Positions 63,354 to 64,000 of a stretch of DNA of 64,000 bases are shown here, piece after piece. The notes under the pieces are model-generated. The model was not told where the DNA came from, made no database searches, and saw nothing but the letters and a program-made list of their open reading frames with translations. Positions within the stretch are counted from its first letter, which is position 1. The number at the start of each line of letters is the position of its first letter. The position numbers and the translations under genes are program-made. The DNA lies in the NCBI RefSeq assembly GCF_001601575.1, contig NZ_LOHZ01000020.1, positions 1 to 64,000 on the forward strand. The letters are read 5' to 3'. This DNA comes from Thermovenabulum gondwanense. GTDB taxonomy: Bacteria; Bacillota; Thermosediminibacteria; Thermosediminibacterales; Thermosediminibacteraceae.

Positions 63354-64000
63354 ATGGAAGAAGAGATTTTAATTAAGGCCCAGGATAAAAAAAATAAAAA
63401 CGAGGTACTTTTATATCTTTTGAAAAACAGGGGGAAATACGTATCCGGAGAAGAACTGAGCGAAAAATTGAATGTGACCAGGACGGCTATATGGAAACAT
63501 ATAAATGGATTCAAAAAGCTTGGATATGAAATTGATTCGGTTCCAAGGCTGGGGTATTGTTTAAAAAATTCACCCGATATATTGTATCCTGAAGAAATAT
63601 GGAAGGATGAAGAACTAAAATTCTTAGGCAATAAAATTTACTATTATGAGTCCATAGGATCCACAAATGAAAAAGCAAAGATTTTGGCAGTAAACGGGGA
63701 ACCCCATGGCACTTTGATTTTATCTGAAAAACAAACTATGGGTAAGGGAAGAATCGGCCGAAAATGGGAATCTCCAAAAAATGAAGGTATTTGGTTATCT
63801 ATGATTTTAAGGCCTAATTTATCTCCCGAAGAGGCCCCCAAAATCACCCTGGTGGCTGCAGTGGCCTGTGCAAAAGCCACAAGGAAACATGGAATAAACT
63901 GTGCCATAAAATGGCCGAATGATATTTTATATGAGGGAAAAAAATTAGCAGGAATTTTAACCGAAATCAGCGCGGAAATAGATAGGATAAATCATGTTAT
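63354..64000 (+). CDS. birA: Biotin--protein ligase BirA, 5' part
   Basis: The frame runs past the window edge; 215 residues are visible. The N-terminal winged helix (about 20-75; Val-Ser-Gly-Glu-Glu-Leu-Ser-Glu-Lys-Leu-Asn-Val-Thr-Arg-Thr-Ala-Ile-Trp-Lys) marks the bifunctional regulator type. The catalytic domain shows Ser-Thr-Asn-Glu near 103, Gly-Lys-Gly-Arg-x-Gly-Arg near 129, and Lys-Trp-Pro-Asn-Asp near 189. It charges biotin enzymes and can repress biotin genes. ATG at 63354 follows AAGGTG; another ATG is two codons earlier. Confidence 0.92.
   Translation, partial: MEEEILIKAQDKKNKNEVLLYLLKNRGKYVSGEELSEKLNVTRTAIWKHINGFKKLGYEIDSVPRLGYCLKNSPDILYPEEIWKDEELKFLGNKIYYYESIGSTNEKAKILAVNGEPHGTLILSEKQTMGKGRIGRKWESPKNEGIWLSMILRPNLSPEEAPKITLVAAVACAKATRKHGINCAIKWPNDILYEGKKLAGILTEISAEIDRINHV

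Overview
The window looks like chromosome of an anaerobic, probably thermophilic, low-GC, spore-forming Firmicute of the Thermoanaerobacterales/Thermosediminibacterales type. This is inferred from AT-rich DNA, strong AGGAGG ribosome sites with many TTG/GTG starts, T-box leaders, DacF, the RapZ-YvcK-WhiA-HPr block, HPr kinase, DUF1540 and YlbF proteins, and ferredoxin- and H2-centred metabolism. Genes are tightly packed. I see no tRNA, rRNA, insertion sequence, prophage or CRISPR array.

Layout. 1-2.7 kb: end of a class III aminotransferase, a YabE-like cell-wall protein and DacF. 2.8-7.4 kb: a DUF421 operon, then a sensory [FeFe]-hydrogenase operon (small [2Fe-2S] protein, PAS-containing hydrogenase, SpoIIE/PP2C phosphatase) behind a consensus promoter overlapped by a Rex-like site. 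7.4-12.3 kb: two tiny cysteine/basic proteins, an FmdB zinc ribbon, the MrfA-MrfB repair pair and a DUF2148 ferredoxin. 12.4-14.7 kb: tungstate transporter TupABC behind a palindrome. 14.7-19.1 kb: Gly T-box and GlyS, an unknown gene, phosphomannomutase/phosphoglucomutase and thiamine pyrophosphokinase.

19.1-26.6 kb is the most coherent pathway block. A PAS-PAS-AAA-Fis sigma54 activator is followed by a palindromic candidate activator site, a very good -24/-12 promoter, and ptb-bcd-buk-(ferredoxin, alpha, beta, gamma 2-oxoacid:ferredoxin oxidoreductase). The likely route is branched-chain amino acid to 2-oxo acid to acyl-CoA to acyl phosphate to acid plus ATP, with reduced ferredoxin as co-product. 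It resembles the Bacillus bkd operon with the dehydrogenase complex replaced by a ferredoxin enzyme.

26.8-41 kb: HAD protein, MobB-like protein without a P-loop, radical SAM enzyme, M29 aminopeptidase, CsaA, ComEC-like lipoprotein, HprK, sugar-phosphate isomerase, PHP phosphatase, D-amino acid transaminase, an orphan solute-binding lipoprotein, a lamin-tail-like surface protein with Asn repeats, MurB, and two unusual coiled-coil/Gln-rich proteins. 41-48.6 kb: rRNA methyltransferase, YlbF, HAD, PHP, RapZ, YvcK, WhiA, HPr and a YtoI-like regulator split into two genes. 48.6-59 kb: DnaE, PfkA, Pyk, then an Ile T-box and ilvC-ilvB-ilvE. 59-64 kb: Ca2+-type P-ATPase, macro-domain protein, OsmC and the start of BirA.

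Most functions are ordinary. The observations most worth checking are the sigma54 fermentation module, the sensory hydrogenase with its phosphatase and Rex-like site, the tungstate-locus palindrome, the Gln-rich and Asn-repeat proteins, and the P-loop-less MobB homologue. I did not find a clearly new multi-gene system. Starts were chosen by ribosome-site spacing; promoters, operators and terminators were read by eye.
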